Part shown: piece by piece, positions 38,918 through 54,595 of the stretch
Numbering within the stretch: position 1 is the first letter of the stretch
Layout: each line of letters starts with the position of its first letter
Source: Diphasiastrum complanatum
Taxonomy: Eukaryota > Streptophyta > Lycopodiopsida > Lycopodiales > Lycopodiaceae
Direction: 5' to 3'
Length of the DNA: 64,000 nucleotides
NCBI GenBank assembly: GCA_029204225.1
Contig: CM055098.1
Coordinates: forward strand, 48,756,088 to 48,820,087
The notes under the pieces: generated by a model
The model's database searches: none
What the model was told of the DNA's origin: nothing
The model's input: only the letters and a program-made list of their open reading frames with translations
Made by a program: the position numbers and the translations under genes

Positions 38918-39675
38918 ACATTAAAGAGGTTCAAGATGATTGATTTTAAAGAAGGGAAGAAGTTATCACTTGATGATGAGTGTGCACATGTGGATGGTAC
39001 ATTATTTCACTACTTATTTGGATGCTTGGTATACCTTACTTCTACATGTCTTGATATAAGCTGTATTGCTAGACTTGTGAGTCAATTTATATTTATGGCA
39101 ATCTCAAGAGAAGTACATTAGAAGGTGACAAAAAAAATATTGCACGTTGTCAAGGGAACATCTACACATTGCTTGGTATATGGAAGAGAGTGTGGTTTGC
39201 CAACATTGTAGGGATATGTGGATGTAGATTGGACATGAAGCATGAATGACATTAGATCTACTACTAGATGTCATGTTTCTTTTGGGAATGAAAACTGGTT
39301 TTGGTCAAGTAAAAACTAAGAGAGAATTCCTCTTTCCACTATTGAAGCAGATTTAAAAGCTTTGAATATGGCAACATAGGAGGTTATATCTTTATGTAGA
39401 GTATTGGAGGATATTGTTATTCCACATCTAAAGAGTATAATTGGCAAAGTGGTATACAACTAGCAGAGAAACTTGTGTTTCATGCATGTACTGACATATA
39501 GAAGTAAAATATCCTTTCATTAGAGAAAAGCTTTTATCAGAAACTTGACTCAGTACATCTTAGGACAAGGGATTGGCTAGCTAACATTTTGACTAGGTTG
39601 TTAAGTATTGCTAAGTTTGAGTTTTCTTAGAGAAAGACTTGGTGTGTGCAAGGTAAATCAAGGCTTAAGAGAGAC
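38918..39675 (+). pseudogene. copia RT end and RNase H fragment
   Basis: KKLSLDDECAHVDGTLFHYL, then GCLVYLTSTCLDIS (family: GSLIYLT.TRPDI), GYVDVDWT, DIRSTTRCHVSFGNENWFWS, LSTIEADLKAL and, late, NILTRLLSIAKFEF: the copia RNase H and tail, with several stops. At 39676 TGTCAAGTATACTAAG follows a purine run (AAGAGAGAC) and is likely the start of its 3' LTR. Confidence 0.8.
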
Positions 39676-43700
<4,025 letters not shown>

Positions 43701-43765
43701 TTTGAGAAAATACAGAGAGATATATGTCGATAAATTAATTGGGTTTCCTTTTTGCATGAATCAGA

Positions 43766-43767
<2 letters not shown>

Positions 43768-43796
<29 letters not shown>
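43768..43796. repeat. (GA)n microsatellite
   Basis: About 29 bp of GA, followed by GCGAGAGC. Confidence 0.9.
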
Positions 43797-43802
<6 letters not shown>

Positions 43803-43915
43803 CGGGTGCCTTTTCTTTTTGACATTGAAAGAGTGGTTGGATTTTCTTTTTTTTCATTTGAGAGAGACAGAGAATGTAAGAGTTTCGCTTGTTTCTTTGC
43901 TATCATTTGACAATT

Positions 43916-43955
43916 TGTGTGTGTGTGTGTGTGAGTGAGTGAGTGAGAGTGTGAG
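43916..43955. repeat. (GT)n(GAGT)n simple repeat
   Basis: About 18 bp GT, then four GAGT units and a GA-rich tail. From here to 44150 the sequence is a mosaic of GAGAGAGTTTGGCTTTTT-like direct repeats (at about 43955, 43988 and 44040). Confidence 0.85.
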
Positions 43956-44073
43956 AGAGAGTTTTGCTTTTTCCTATCATTTGTTTGAGAGAGTGATAGA
44001 GAATTTGGCTTTTTTAATCTACCATTGATTAGAGAGTTTGAGAGAGAGTTTGGCTTTTTTTATATAATTTGTT

Positions 44074-44080
<7 letters not shown>

Positions 44081-44129
<49 letters not shown>

Positions 44130-44149
44130 AGAGAGAGAGAGAGAGAGAT
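44081..44149. repeat. (CATA)n(TA)n and (GA)n microsatellites
   Basis: CATACATACATATA, then TA to 44124, a GTTA spacer, then about 20 bp GA. Confidence 0.93.
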
Positions 44150-45821
44150 GCCATGAGGATTTGATGCGATTAGGGTGGGGGAGTGATTGGCACGTCCCAT
44201 AGTATATTGGTTGATCGTCACTATCGCGGAGGAAGCAGGGATGAGGTCGCTGAGTTGCTTGAATCAGCACGATTCTCTCCAACGGCCCTTCCTAAAGAGG
44301 AGATTCGAGAAACGCGGAGTGTTGTTTTTATGTTGTGCCCATGTTAGTGATGGTGGTGGTGTGGTAGGATAGCACGCTCTGACAATGAGAGTGAGTGCAT
44401 TGAATACAACACAATTTTGATTACAACGCGTCTGCATGATGAATGCGTGGTCCATCTGCGTCGCATTAGGGACGAACCAACCCCCGGCTCCGCATGCATG
44501 CACGGCATGCATCGCATGAGTGCCTACGGCGTAGAGGACTTAGGGGGCACAACTGTATATAGTACATACCACCAGACTCTCTAGTACCAAAGTGCTGCTT
44601 TGCAGTCTGCTGCTGCCGCTGCATGGCCAAGGTATTCAGAGGGTCGCGTAAGTTGTACCTCGTTGTCGCTCTTCCTGGCTGACCGGTCTAACCTGAGATT
44701 CCATTCCCATCCAGGCTCTTCAGAATCCAGATCCATCCTTCCTCGAGGATCGAAGCCACTAGGCACCAAACCCTAGTCTTATTCCTCCCGAAGAGTCCTG
44801 ACTCCTCATCTGAGACTGGTCACTGAGCATCTCCTTCCTAGCTGCAGCGACTACTGACCAGTGACCAGTCACACCGTTCTGAGCTTCTGATCTACGTGTG
44901 CTCACAGGCCATCATGGCCTGCGTGCATGAAGCACCGATGTGTGCGCCACATAGTCCGGACGTCGCTTAGCTGACGGCAGGATTGCACGCGCACACATGG
45001 TCTCATGATGATAGGCACTGGCTGTGCGTTGTTCGAGGCACAGCCCCCGTGACGCAACAGCATCTCTACAGCAACAATCCAAGCCAAGTCCAAGTTCCAA
45101 GTTCCAAACCTCCAATTCCCGAATCCCGTTTCAGTTCGTTGTAGTTAACGATGTTGCCCCCTCGCAACTTCACAATATCCCTGTCGGAATGTTCATCATC
45201 TCTGTTCTCTGTAGCATAGACTGGTCAGAAGTGGGCTGTGGGCTCTCCCTCTGAACTCTGTGCTGAGATGCGCAAAAGCCCAAGACCTTATCCCAGCAAA
45301 CGGATGGCGAGGCTAGCTGTAGCAGCAGCCAAGCGTCCAAATTTCTCTGTTTTGCGCTGGCCATGACATGATGCTGTAAATTTCCCCATCATGCGAGGCC
45401 TGTTGCAGAGATTCCTGCGGACGTGCACCACCTCCTTCCTCAGTTCTTGCAAGGGCCTGTCATATCTGTCGCTAAGTCTTACGCAATCCCCCTAGTCTTT
45501 GCTTCTCCATCTCCTTCTCCTTCTCCTTCTCCATCTCCTCCTGCTGCTGCGACTCCTTGTCATCTCCCGTCCTCATGCTTGCGTTTTCATCCCCACGATC
45601 CAAATTAGTAGGCTTAGGCTTGGAATGCAAAAAAAGGGAATTGAACTGAGATTAGGTGTACATACATGCATACGTAGGCGTGACCAACACGGGACTGGCA
45701 ACCTTCGTCATAGATGTGGGTCACGTGCAATCGTCCCATGACGTGACTGAGCAAATTTATTGATTGCATTTCCTCCTCATGACTCAGGTGACAAGTCACA
45801 ACGAGCTGGGGTTAGTTAGCC
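44150..45821. other. GC-richer unique region, no gene identified
   Basis: Higher GC and CpG than the flanks, and a (CTCCTT)n-like tract at 45505-45545. It looks like low-copy, possibly gene-proximal DNA, but no frame on either strand has a recognised domain or linked splice sites. Confidence 0.4.
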
Positions 45822-46225
45822 CAGTGTTATGGAAACCTCTTTGAGGTTTCCTTTCAATTTCTGCATTTTTTTAAAGTTATTGGTTTTTAAATTTTTTTTG
45901 CCTCCGAGATCTTCCATCTCATATCTTTTGTCGACAAAACATTAAAAATTCATTTTATTGACTCAATAAACTTAGGTAACCCAACTTTATAAGGATCCAT
46001 GAGCTAGTTTACTAAACAAAGGCAGTGTTCGAGAAACCTTTTCGAGGTTCGATCCCTCCAATTTTCTACATTTTTTTAGAAGTCGTCGATTTTTGAATTT
46101 TTTTGCCTTTTAGATCTTGCATCTTAAACTTTTGCCAACAAAATATTAGAAATTTGCTTTAATAAATTATCTTATTAACTAAAAAAAAATTAATGTGACC
46201 TAAGTTTCCTAAGGATCTATTTACT
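45822..46225. repeat. ~201-bp diverged tandem duplication
   Basis: Copy 1 starts CAGTGTTATGGAAACCTC at 45822 and copy 2 starts CAGTGTTCGAGAAACC at 46023. Both contain GAGGTT, a CATTTTTTTA tract, a GATCTT(C/G)CATCT block and AAGGATC near the end. A partial third unit may follow at about 46270. Confidence 0.7.
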
Positions 46226-47608
46226 TTACTTTACACAAATTTCTTCCGTAAGAAAATGGTAAACATAAAATTTTCTACATTTAAAAAAAGTTGTTCTTCT
46301 TCTAAGAGTCATCAACAGCTTCTTGTAAGTTCTCTATGAAATTGATTTTTGGAAAAAGATGTCAATTTCATCCTATACTTTGCCGGCTTTTCCAAACACA
46401 AGATCAAGGAGTGATCTTCTAGCTTGAAGAAGAGGAATAAAGTGTGAGAAAGAAAAGATAAGAGATCATGTGGTTGAAAAAATAGGAATACACCATAAGG
46501 GATCCCTCTCCTTGCTTGAGAGGAATCCATGCATCTCCTTGCTCACAATTTATTCCCCATTTTAAAGCCACATGAAGATCATTCTAAGACTGAAGACCAT
46601 ATCCTATACATCTAACGATGTATCATACATGAGCATTTATAGCATCTCCTTGAGTGGCAATGATTTAGGATTCTAGGCTATGTTTTGGTCAAAATTGCTT
46701 GTTTTTTCATGGTTTTTGAGACAAAATAGATAGAATGAACCAAAATCAAGCAAGATCAGATCAATTAGATAGTTATAATCCTGTAAATTGGGTTGCATGT
46801 GTTGTAAAAAACGTTTCTTGCCATAAATTTCCAATTGATGATTGTGAAAAAACCGAAAAAAGGGCAAAAATTATGTTTTTTGTTTATTTTTTCATAAAAT
46901 TGGATAGTAGTGGGTTGTAGAACACCAATTAAAGCTTATAAAGAGATGAATCATAGTCTTTAGAAGCTGTCCTTGAAGTTAGAGCCAAGAATTTCTAGCA
47001 ATTGAACTTGTAGGAAGTAAAAAAAGGGCAAAATTTATCTATTTTTCATGATTTTTGGGGGTTGGATTTCTCTAAGCTTAAGTTTCAATTCCATCAACTT
47101 TGAGCCTATTTTGACTTCTATAAATCAAGAAATCATGGTTCTCAGCCCATATTGCTTCATAGGACTATATGAAGGCTTCATGGAACTGTAATTGACCATT
47201 TTGTTGGTAGCATCAGTTTTAAGCTTGGTGTGGTGTTTGCACGTATTTTGATGGATTGGCCTACAAAAAGTATGCCCTGCTATAGTTTTTTTTGGCTATT
47301 CTGAACTCGCACGTGTGAATTCTAGGTGGCAGACTGATGTGGCAGGTGTCTTGTTCACTAGGTCTCCCACTGTTCTAAGCTTTACAACATCTAATTTGGT
47401 GTCCTGTAGCCAAAGATATGATCATTTGAAGTTTTGCAATTTTGTGAGTAAAATTGGAAAAATTTTCTTGAATTATCTATGAAATGTACCAAAAATAGTG
47501 ATTTGACTATGTTGGAGTCAATTTCAGTCAGATTTGATCAATTGTACTTCACTACGACTTAATCAGATATTGACTAGTTTTAGTAATTCCAAGAATAGAT
47601 AAATCGAG
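46226..47608 (+). other. Probable 5' non-coding part of gypsy element B
   Basis: AT-rich DNA before the gag ATG at 47609. Neither an LTR boundary nor a primer-binding site could be placed. Confidence 0.35.
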
Positions 47609-49094
47609 ATGGCCGAAGAAAATTCAAATCAAGCTATGAATCTAGGTGCACCATCTTATATGGTGATTTGTCAGCAGTTGAGTACGGCGCTCAATGATAT
47701 GAATAATCGTAATCAAATGAGCGACCAACAAAGGGAAGTTTTGTTGAGCCAGGTCAAGTTGATGTCTTCACCCAATCTCGGTTTTCAACCAGAGATTTAT
47801 TCTGGGGAGAAGAAGGAGAAGAAACCCGAAGTCATTGAAGATTGGCTCACTAAGTGGAGCAGTTACTTCAACTTGCGTGGAGTTCGAGATGAGAAAAAAA
47901 ATTGAAAGTGTCGTGGTGGATGATGTTGACTACTACTTGAAGTTCATGAATTGCAAAATGGGTACAAAAGGCTTGGACTCTTATATCTAGGAATTCATGG
48001 ACCTATGGAATAGGGTTCCATCATTCGATGCAAAGTTGGCACTTTGGCAGTTTGTCCTAGGTTTGCCAGCCGACTATCAAAACAAATGTAGGTGAAATGT
48101 GCTTCAAAGCCTCGAGGATGCGTTTTAGATTTCGAAAGCATATGATTCCACAGTGGTGACATCCAGGAAGCAGTTTGCGCAAATTCCAACTGCTTTGAAA
48201 ACCAAGAAGGGAAAGAAGCACGGTCCAGACCAAGCAAAATATTAAATTGATGAATTAGATAAAGCAACATCACAACCCAAGAAGCCGAAGAGAAAGAGAT
48301 TTAAGAAATCTATGTCCCGGGAAAAGGCTAAAATAGAGAACTTATGTTTCGTCTGTAAGAAGCCTGGACATATGATGAAGTTTTGTCCGAAAAGGATGAA
48401 AATGTCTGCTCATATGATTGAGATCCCAGGAGGCAATGGTAAGACTTTGGAAATTAACCTGAGAAATTGTGAGTGTGAATGTTCTTTCAGTACTACTTCC
48501 TTCTTGCCTAATGAACTTTTCCGTTTAACTAGCACGATTAAAGATCAAGAAGTGAGTATTCTATTGGATAGAGGTTCAACTCATAATTTTATTAATTCTT
48601 GTCTTATGTAGTAACCCAGCTTGGAAACTGAAGCCAGCAATCATAGATATAAAGTTTGTCTAGCTTCCGGAGTAGAGTTGTAGACTTGGAACGTAAAAGT
48701 CTCGAAGATCCCAGTTTTGCTACAAGGACACTTAGAATCTATACCTAGCCCATATTGATTTAATTTTAGGTTATGAGTTGTTATCTAGTAAATCGCCTTC
48801 TTTGATAATTGATTTTCAGAAATATGTTCTCACTTTCAAGGAGGGTGATAAGGTAGTTATATTATTTGGTAGTAATTTTGTACGTCCGTTGGATAAGATT
48901 TCTGCAGTTAATGAAATGGAAGCATTGGATTATTCTGAGTATGAAGTTTTTTCTATTTTTGCTATTCCAGTTGTGGATGTCCCTGAAATGAATCTAAATG
49001 GTTGTGAATTCTCAACAATTCTTAACTCAGTAAATCTAGATAATGAACAAGCAATGATGAAGGAACAAATCATAAATGAATTTAGAGATGTTTT
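47609..49094 (+). pseudogene. Gypsy element B: gag, zinc knuckle and protease (5' half)
   Basis: The gag starts MAEENSNQAMNLGAPSYM and keeps frame to 47905, with YSGEKKEKKPEVIEDWLTKW in the capsid region. After frameshifts a CCHC knuckle appears (CFVCKKPGHMMKFC, near 48348-48390). Then comes an aspartic protease site near 48560 reading LLDRGSTHNFI, where the family has D-S-G-S-T: the active-site Ser is Arg. The frame stops at 48611, resumes at about 48760 (LLSSKSPSLIIDFQKYVLTF) and runs to the copia insertion point after NEFRDVF. Confidence 0.75.
49090..49094. other. Target-site duplication GTTTT (left)
   Basis: Five bases just before the left LTR, repeated at 55333-55337 just after the right LTR. 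Five bp is the usual copia duplication length. Confidence 0.9.
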
Positions 49095-49831
49095 TGTTGA
49101 ATTTCACACGTGTGGACTGTCCACTACATGTACTTGTGATCTCCTAAGGTGTGTAGATGCACCAAGATCAAGACTAGATTGAGATTCAAGATCAATCTTG
49201 AATCCTATGGCAAAAACACACTACTACATGCATTCAATCACTTCCAACTCTCACTCACACGTGTGGGAAGTATTCAAAAAATAATCTAAGTAAAAACAAG
49301 CTGCTCTCCTCGGGTAGAGAGAGAAAATACATCAAGAGCTCTCGGGTAGAGAGAGAAAGCTAGAAATCCAATAACTCACAAAATCCATGAAATCACCAAA
49401 TCAATTGAATTCAAAATGAGGAGTACAATGATACTAGTAGGTCCACGAGCTACCACTATGCTTAACTATGATTGGACCACATTTTGTCACCTCTTGATCC
49501 TATTGGATCATTGATCTATGCACCTCTTAATTCTATTGGACTATATTCAAGCACACCTCAATTTCCTATTGGACCTCTCAAGGTTCCACCTCTATATCCT
49601 ATTGGACCTCTTGGAATTCATCAAACAAAAACTTTACACTTGTCTACACTCTAATTAGCAAGTGTTTAGCCTCTTACTCTATTTTGGCTCAATAGTGGCA
49701 TTACAAGTGGAAATGCATAATTTGCCATCTATGCCAAATTTATTCCTATCAACATCCTACACCTAGATGCTTGATGTAAAAAACATAAGACCCCTATATC
49801 TAACATAGATAATCTTTTTCAATTCTTCACA
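49095..49831 (-). repeat. 3' LTR of the intact copia element
   Basis: 737 bp, TGTTGAA...TTCACA on the plus strand, reading TGTGAAGAATTG...TTCAACA in element direction. It contains two CACACGTGTG palindromes (49105, 49256), a doubled TCGGGTAGAGAGAGAAA (about 49316-49365) and a run of CCT(N)TATTGGA repeats (about 49485-49615). Confidence 0.95.
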
Positions 49832-49839
49832 CTCCTCCT
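49832..49839 (-). other. Polypurine tract
   Basis: AGGAGGAG in element direction, touching the 3' LTR: the second-strand primer for reverse transcription. The polyprotein stop lies about 11 bases upstream. Confidence 0.8.
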
Positions 49840-49849
49840 AAAAAATTAT

Positions 49850-52800
49850 CTATGAAGATTTGAGCATTGATCTTGATATAACTCCAAGATTAGATCTATG
49901 CTTGATGAAAGCACTTTTGCTCAAAGGCTTGGTGAGTAGATCGGCAATACAAGAGGACGAGTTGACATGCTCCAAATAGATTTCTCCTCCAATAAGCTTT
50001 TCTCTCACAAAATGGTGTGCCACTTCTATGTGCTTGCTTCTTGCATGAAATATGGGATTATTGGCAAGAGCTTGGGCCGAGATGTTATCACACTTGATCA
50101 TTGGTAGATCATCCTCCTTGATGCACTTTAGTTCCATTAATAACCTCTTGATCCAAAGCACTTCTTTGGTAGTTGTAGTGAGTGCTTTGTACTCGGCCTC
50201 ACATGAAGAGAGAGATATAGTATCTTGCTTTTTGGAAAGCCAAGATATTAGATTGCCTCCAAGAAAGATAGTGTATGCACTAATAGACTTCCGATCCATT
50301 TTGTCACTTGCAAAGTCCGAATCCGAGTAGCCAATAATGGATAGATCTTCACTTTTATAGAGTAGACCATAATCACAAGATGAAGATACATATCTTAAAA
50401 TCCTCTTGGCCATCTTCCAATGATGGATCTTAGGTTCTTGCATAAATTGACTCAATTTGTGCACACAAAAACTAAGATCGGGCCTAGTAATAGTAAGCCA
50501 AATCAAGGAGCCTATAAGACTCCTAAAAAGTGTGATGTCCTCAAAGGATATTTCATCACCTTTATTAGGATCTTTTACAATTTGCTCCATTGGAGTATCT
50601 ATGCTCTTAGAATTTTCCATATGGAATTTTTTCAACATAGAGTGAGCATATCTAGATTGGCATATAAAGACATGATTTTCATAAAAATCAATTTCTAGGC
50701 CTAGGATGTAATGTATCTCTCCTAGATCTTGCATTTTAAACTCACATCCAAGTGCTAGCTTGGTTTCATCAACTAGCTTGATACAACTTCCACAAAGAAT
50801 AATGTCATCAACATAAATTAGAAGAATGACAATATTGCTATCAACAAACTTTAGATACATGGAAGGATCATAGTCACTAAGAGTAAATCCTAGTGATATA
50901 AGGAAAGAGTTAAGTCTTGAATACCATGATCTTGGTGCTTGCTTGAGTCCATAAAGACTTTTGAAGAGCAAGCACACTTTGGACTCATCCTTGATGAATC
51001 CTTGAGGTTGTTCCATATAGATCTCCTCCTCAAGATAACCATTTAGAAAAGCATTGGATACATCTAATTGGAACACCTTCCACTTGAAAAAACAAGCAAG
51101 AGAAATAAGAATTCTTATTGTCACCATTTTTGCAACGGGTGCAAAGGTTTCCTCATAATCAAGACCATGGATTTGAGCAAATCCTTTGGCACATAATCTT
51201 GCTTTATGCTTGTTGATGGTGCCATCATGATTGAACTTGATCCGAAATACCCACTTGCAACCAATCACATGCTTGTTGGAAGGAGGATCCACAAGTTCCC
51301 AAGTATTGTTGGTGATCAATGCATCATACTCTTGCTTCATGGCATCATACCATTCCTTGGTATTAAGTGCCTCTTGTACATTCTTTGGCTCTTCATGAGA
51401 GACATAAAAAACATAATTAGTGGAATCAAGATCCACTTGTTTGCCTTTGTCAACATATGAGAGCCTCTTAGGCTCGGATCTATCTCTCATGGATCTTCTT
51501 GGTGAAAAAATCCGAGGAGAGTCTTCTTCAAATCTCGACCCCATCACATCATGATTGTCTTCAAAATCAATAATTGATGATGCATCCATAGATTTCTTGA
51601 TCTCGGCCTCTTCAAATGATGAGTGTTGATTTTCATGAAAGACAACATCTCTACTTTCAATAACTTGAGAAGTAGAGAGTATAAAGACTCTATAGGCCTT
51701 CTTGGTGGATGAGTATCCAACCATGATCCCTTTGCATGCACTAGGATCTTCCTTCTTCCTTGTTTCCAAGGGCATATGGACAAAGCATAAGCATCCAAAA
51801 ATTCTAAGGTGATCAACCTTAGGCTTCTTCAAAAATAAGATTTCATATGGTGACTTTCCTCCAAGAGCTATATGTGGGAGCCTATTGCAAAGATAATTTG
51901 CACAATTGATGGCTTCTCCCCAAAAATCTTTGGGCAAAGATGCCTCAATTCTCATAGATTTTGCACATTCACATAGAGATCTATTCTTTCTCTCGGCCAC
52001 TCCATTTTGAGATGGAGAGTAGGCACAAGAAAATTCTCTTTTAATGCCTTCAAGCTCACAAAAGTCTTGAAATTTATTGGAGATATATTCACCACCTCCA
52101 TCACTTCTAAGAGCTTTAATCTTGAATGAGAATTGCTTCTCTACATAAGCTTTGAAAATAAGGAAATGATCAAACACCATAGATTTTGAAGCAAGAAGAT
52201 ATATCCAAGTGAATCTTGTGTAATCATCAATGAAAGTAACAAAACAAGTGGCTCCTCCCTTGCTTGTAGTTGATGAGAAATGCACATCCGAGTGGATTAA
52301 CTCCAAAGGATGCTTGCTTTTGATAGAAGATCTTGTAAATGGCTTTTTGTGAGATTTAGCAATAGCACAAGCCTCACAAGGCTTGATCTTCTTGGAGAAT
52401 GACTTTGGCAAGCCAATAGCTTTGGATTCTTTGATCATAGAGAGCATGGATTTGTAGTTGGGATGTCCCAACCTCCTATGCCATAATTCCTCCATAGAGA
52501 GCTTGTTCACAAGAGCAACATTACAAGCATTCACATACTCATTTGGATCTAGTTTATAGATGCCACCAAATCTAGATCCTAATGCAAGTATCTCATCATT
52601 CTTCTTGATAGTGCAAGTATCAACATTGAATTTTACATCAAGGCCATTATCAAGCAATTGACCAACACTAATAAGATTCTTGGTAAGCTTAGGTACATAA
52701 AGAACTCTAGAGAGAGAAAGAACTTTAGAGGATGCAAGCTTCAAGGGAATGTTCCCTATGCCTTCAATAGGACATTCAAAATCATTTGCAGTGTATATTG

Positions 52801-53893
52801 ATTTCTTCACTCCATCATAAGGTGCAATAGAAGAGAAAGAGTCCTTGGAGCTACACATATGTGAAGAGGCTCCACTATCAATATACCATAGGCCGTCCTT
52901 CTTGAAAGGAGTAGATGAGAAACTAGAGACCATAAGAGATCCCTCTCCATCACTTGCAATAGTGTCTTCCTTCTCATTGGTAATATTGGCTTGCTTGAGT
53001 TGATTCTTCTTTTTGAAGCAATTGGTGGCATAATGACCTTTCTTGCCACAATAAAAGCACTTGATCTTCTTCTTCTTCTTGAGCTTGGATGATGAAGCAT
53101 TAGAGGAATCATCTTCCTCCTCATCTTTGTCTTTGGATTTGACTTTGTCCTTGCTTGAGGATTGTTGATGTTGGTTCTTGCTCCTCTCTTTGTGCTTATC
53201 CTTGGCAAAAAGAGCTTTGCCATCATTATGAGTGAGAGAAAGCTTGTCCATCCTCAAGAGCTTATACTCTTGTCTTGATTCTTCTGAAATTAGCACACTT
53301 TGGAGAGCCTCCAAACTTGGTAGCTCCTCCTTAATGGCATAGGATTGGACAAGATTATCAAATTCACTTCTCAAGCCATTGAGAATGACTTGAACTAGCT
53401 CATTTTGATTGATGGAATCACCAATACAAGCAAGCTCTCTATGAATATCTTTTACTCTCAAAACATAACTAGATGCACTCTCATCACTCTTTTGGCTACT
53501 TTGAAAGATTTGATTCCTAAGAGTGAGAAGCCTAGAGGTATTCTTAGCCTCATAGATAGTCTTGAGACAATCCCAAGCTTCTTTGGCTGCTGTACAAGTA
53601 CCTATCTCCCTCAATATCTCATTAGAGACATTCATCTTAATGTAGTGGAGAGCCATCCTAGCTCTCTTTTTGTATTTTTGAACCTCTTGAAGAACTTGTG
53701 GTTCTTCTTCAAGGCCAAGAACTATGTCCATCACGTCTTGAAGGATCAAGATGGACTCCATCCTCATTTTCCAAATTGAATAATTTGAAGTGGTCAATCT
53801 TTCACTTGGTTCCAACAAGGATGAACCCATTGAAGACATTTGAAGTGAAGAAAACTCAGATGATGAACAATAAATGTTGTTACACACTTTCAA
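49850..53893 (-). CDS. Copia gag-pol polyprotein, 1347 residues, uninterrupted
   Basis: Single open frame with the standard copia order. The gag (UBN2-like) lies at about residues 80-210 (WDCLKTIYEA, LTLRNQIFQS). A Lys/Asp-rich linker follows, then a CCHC knuckle at about 280 (CFYCGKKGHYATNC). The protease is at about 337 (DSGASSHM), the pre-integrase at about 470 (LWHRRLGHPN), and the integrase at about 530-650 with Asp (HSDVHFS), Asp (FIDDYTRF) and Glu (NGVAERKNR). Reverse transcriptase starts at about 880 (NTWELVDPP, KWVFRIK, YGLKQAPRSWY) with the catalytic YVDD. RNase H at about 1210-1340 includes GYSDSDFASD and LSSCEAEYKAL. No catalytic residue is missing. The first Met is used; a second in-frame start at MSSMGSS, about 18 residues on, is also possible. 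Length fits autonomous copia elements (about 1300-1450 residues). Confidence 0.95.
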   Translation of the reverse strand: MKVCNNIYCSSSEFSSLQMSSMGSSLLEPSERLTTSNYSIWKMRMESILILQDVMDIVLGLEEEPQVLQEVQKYKKRARMALHYIKMNVSNEILREIGTCTAAKEAWDCLKTIYEAKNTSRLLTLRNQIFQSSQKSDESASSYVLRVKDIHRELACIGDSINQNELVQVILNGLRSEFDNLVQSYAIKEELPSLEALQSVLISEESRQEYKLLRMDKLSLTHNDGKALFAKDKHKERSKNQHQQSSSKDKVKSKDKDEEEDDSSNASSSKLKKKKKIKCFYCGKKGHYATNCFKKKNQLKQANITNEKEDTIASDGEGSLMVSSFSSTPFKKDGLWYIDSGASSHMCSSKDSFSSIAPYDGVKKSIYTANDFECPIEGIGNIPLKLASSKVLSLSRVLYVPKLTKNLISVGQLLDNGLDVKFNVDTCTIKKNDEILALGSRFGGIYKLDPNEYVNACNVALVNKLSMEELWHRRLGHPNYKSMLSMIKESKAIGLPKSFSKKIKPCEACAIAKSHKKPFTRSSIKSKHPLELIHSDVHFSSTTSKGGATCFVTFIDDYTRFTWIYLLASKSMVFDHFLIFKAYVEKQFSFKIKALRSDGGGEYISNKFQDFCELEGIKREFSCAYSPSQNGVAERKNRSLCECAKSMRIEASLPKDFWGEAINCANYLCNRLPHIALGGKSPYEILFLKKPKVDHLRIFGCLCFVHMPLETRKKEDPSACKGIMVGYSSTKKAYRVFILSTSQVIESRDVVFHENQHSSFEEAEIKKSMDASSIIDFEDNHDVMGSRFEEDSPRIFSPRRSMRDRSEPKRLSYVDKGKQVDLDSTNYVFYVSHEEPKNVQEALNTKEWYDAMKQEYDALITNNTWELVDPPSNKHVIGCKWVFRIKFNHDGTINKHKARLCAKGFAQIHGLDYEETFAPVAKMVTIRILISLACFFKWKVFQLDVSNAFLNGYLEEEIYMEQPQGFIKDESKVCLLFKSLYGLKQAPRSWYSRLNSFLISLGFTLSDYDPSMYLKFVDSNIVILLIYVDDIILCGSCIKLVDETKLALGCEFKMQDLGEIHYILGLEIDFYENHVFICQSRYAHSMLKKFHMENSKSIDTPMEQIVKDPNKGDEISFEDITLFRSLIGSLIWLTITRPDLSFCVHKLSQFMQEPKIHHWKMAKRILRYVSSSCDYGLLYKSEDLSIIGYSDSDFASDKMDRKSISAYTIFLGGNLISWLSKKQDTISLSSCEAEYKALTTTTKEVLWIKRLLMELKCIKEDDLPMIKCDNISAQALANNPIFHARSKHIEVAHHFVREKLIGGEIYLEHVNSSSCIADLLTKPLSKSAFIKHRSNLGVISRSMLKSS

Positions 53894-54582
53894 TAGGATC
53901 CAATAATTGAGTACTATCTCCTCTTATGAAAGATCTTACAACAATTTGTGAATTGATTCTCACTAGCTACACAAATCTCTCTAAAACAAGATCTATTTCA
54001 CATCAAATGATGGAGTATAGGCAAAGTTAGGATCCAACACTCTTAGCACGTGTGAAATACACTAAGAAACCAAATTTGACTCAAATACAATGATATTGCA
54101 TGAAACAAAATGGCTAAGATCTCAAAACAGTGCCTAGATCACATATAGATGAGATTGGCAAGCATACAACTGTGATTTTGGATCAACCAAGCAATCTCTT
54201 GACCAAACCAAATGTGTCCACCCAGGTCTAGGTGCCCTACCTAACCCTCTTCAAAAGCTTATAACTTTTGATTGGCTCAACCAAATGGAATGAAACTGAT
54301 TGCAACAGAAACTAGACAAAAATAGCTTCAAAACAAGCTATCAAGCAAGATAAATGGATCAAACATGAGAGAGAACTTCCAAACTGAAATTGGATGTTCC
54401 TCACACGTGTCTGAGCACCTGATTCCGTACAGTACCAGATCAGACCCAATCAATGTCCTTTTGATCTCTTTTGATCCAAGATTGAACAAGATAGCTAGGA
54501 AAATGGGCCTTGACAATTTCTAGCTCAAGATTGATGAAAATTTTTCACTTAGATGGATCAAAATGCATGGTAACCTTAGGTA
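53894..54582 (-). other. Untranslated leader of the copia element
   Basis: About 690 bp between the primer-binding site and the ATG. It includes an imperfect CACACGTGT motif near 54406 and GCACGTGTG near 54044. No domain is visible. Confidence 0.7.
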
Positions 54583-54595
54583 GGCTCTGATACCA
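54583..54595 (-). other. Primer-binding site, initiator Met tRNA
   Basis: TGGTATCAGAGCC in element direction, directly after the 5' LTR: the standard plant copia site. Confidence 0.93.

Noticed and set aside
44150-45821. Possible host gene in the GC-richer patch
   Set aside because: Tried both strands for domain motifs and linked exons; nothing consistent emerged.
49472-49654. 60-residue frame present twice (also 54973-55155)
   Set aside because: It lies in the two LTR copies of one element and is on the strand opposite to its transcript; duplication reflects the LTRs, not a conserved gene.
53405-53910. Plus-strand open frames over the copia polyprotein (also 50052-50698)
   Set aside because: Shadows of the real minus-strand frame; no motif of their own.
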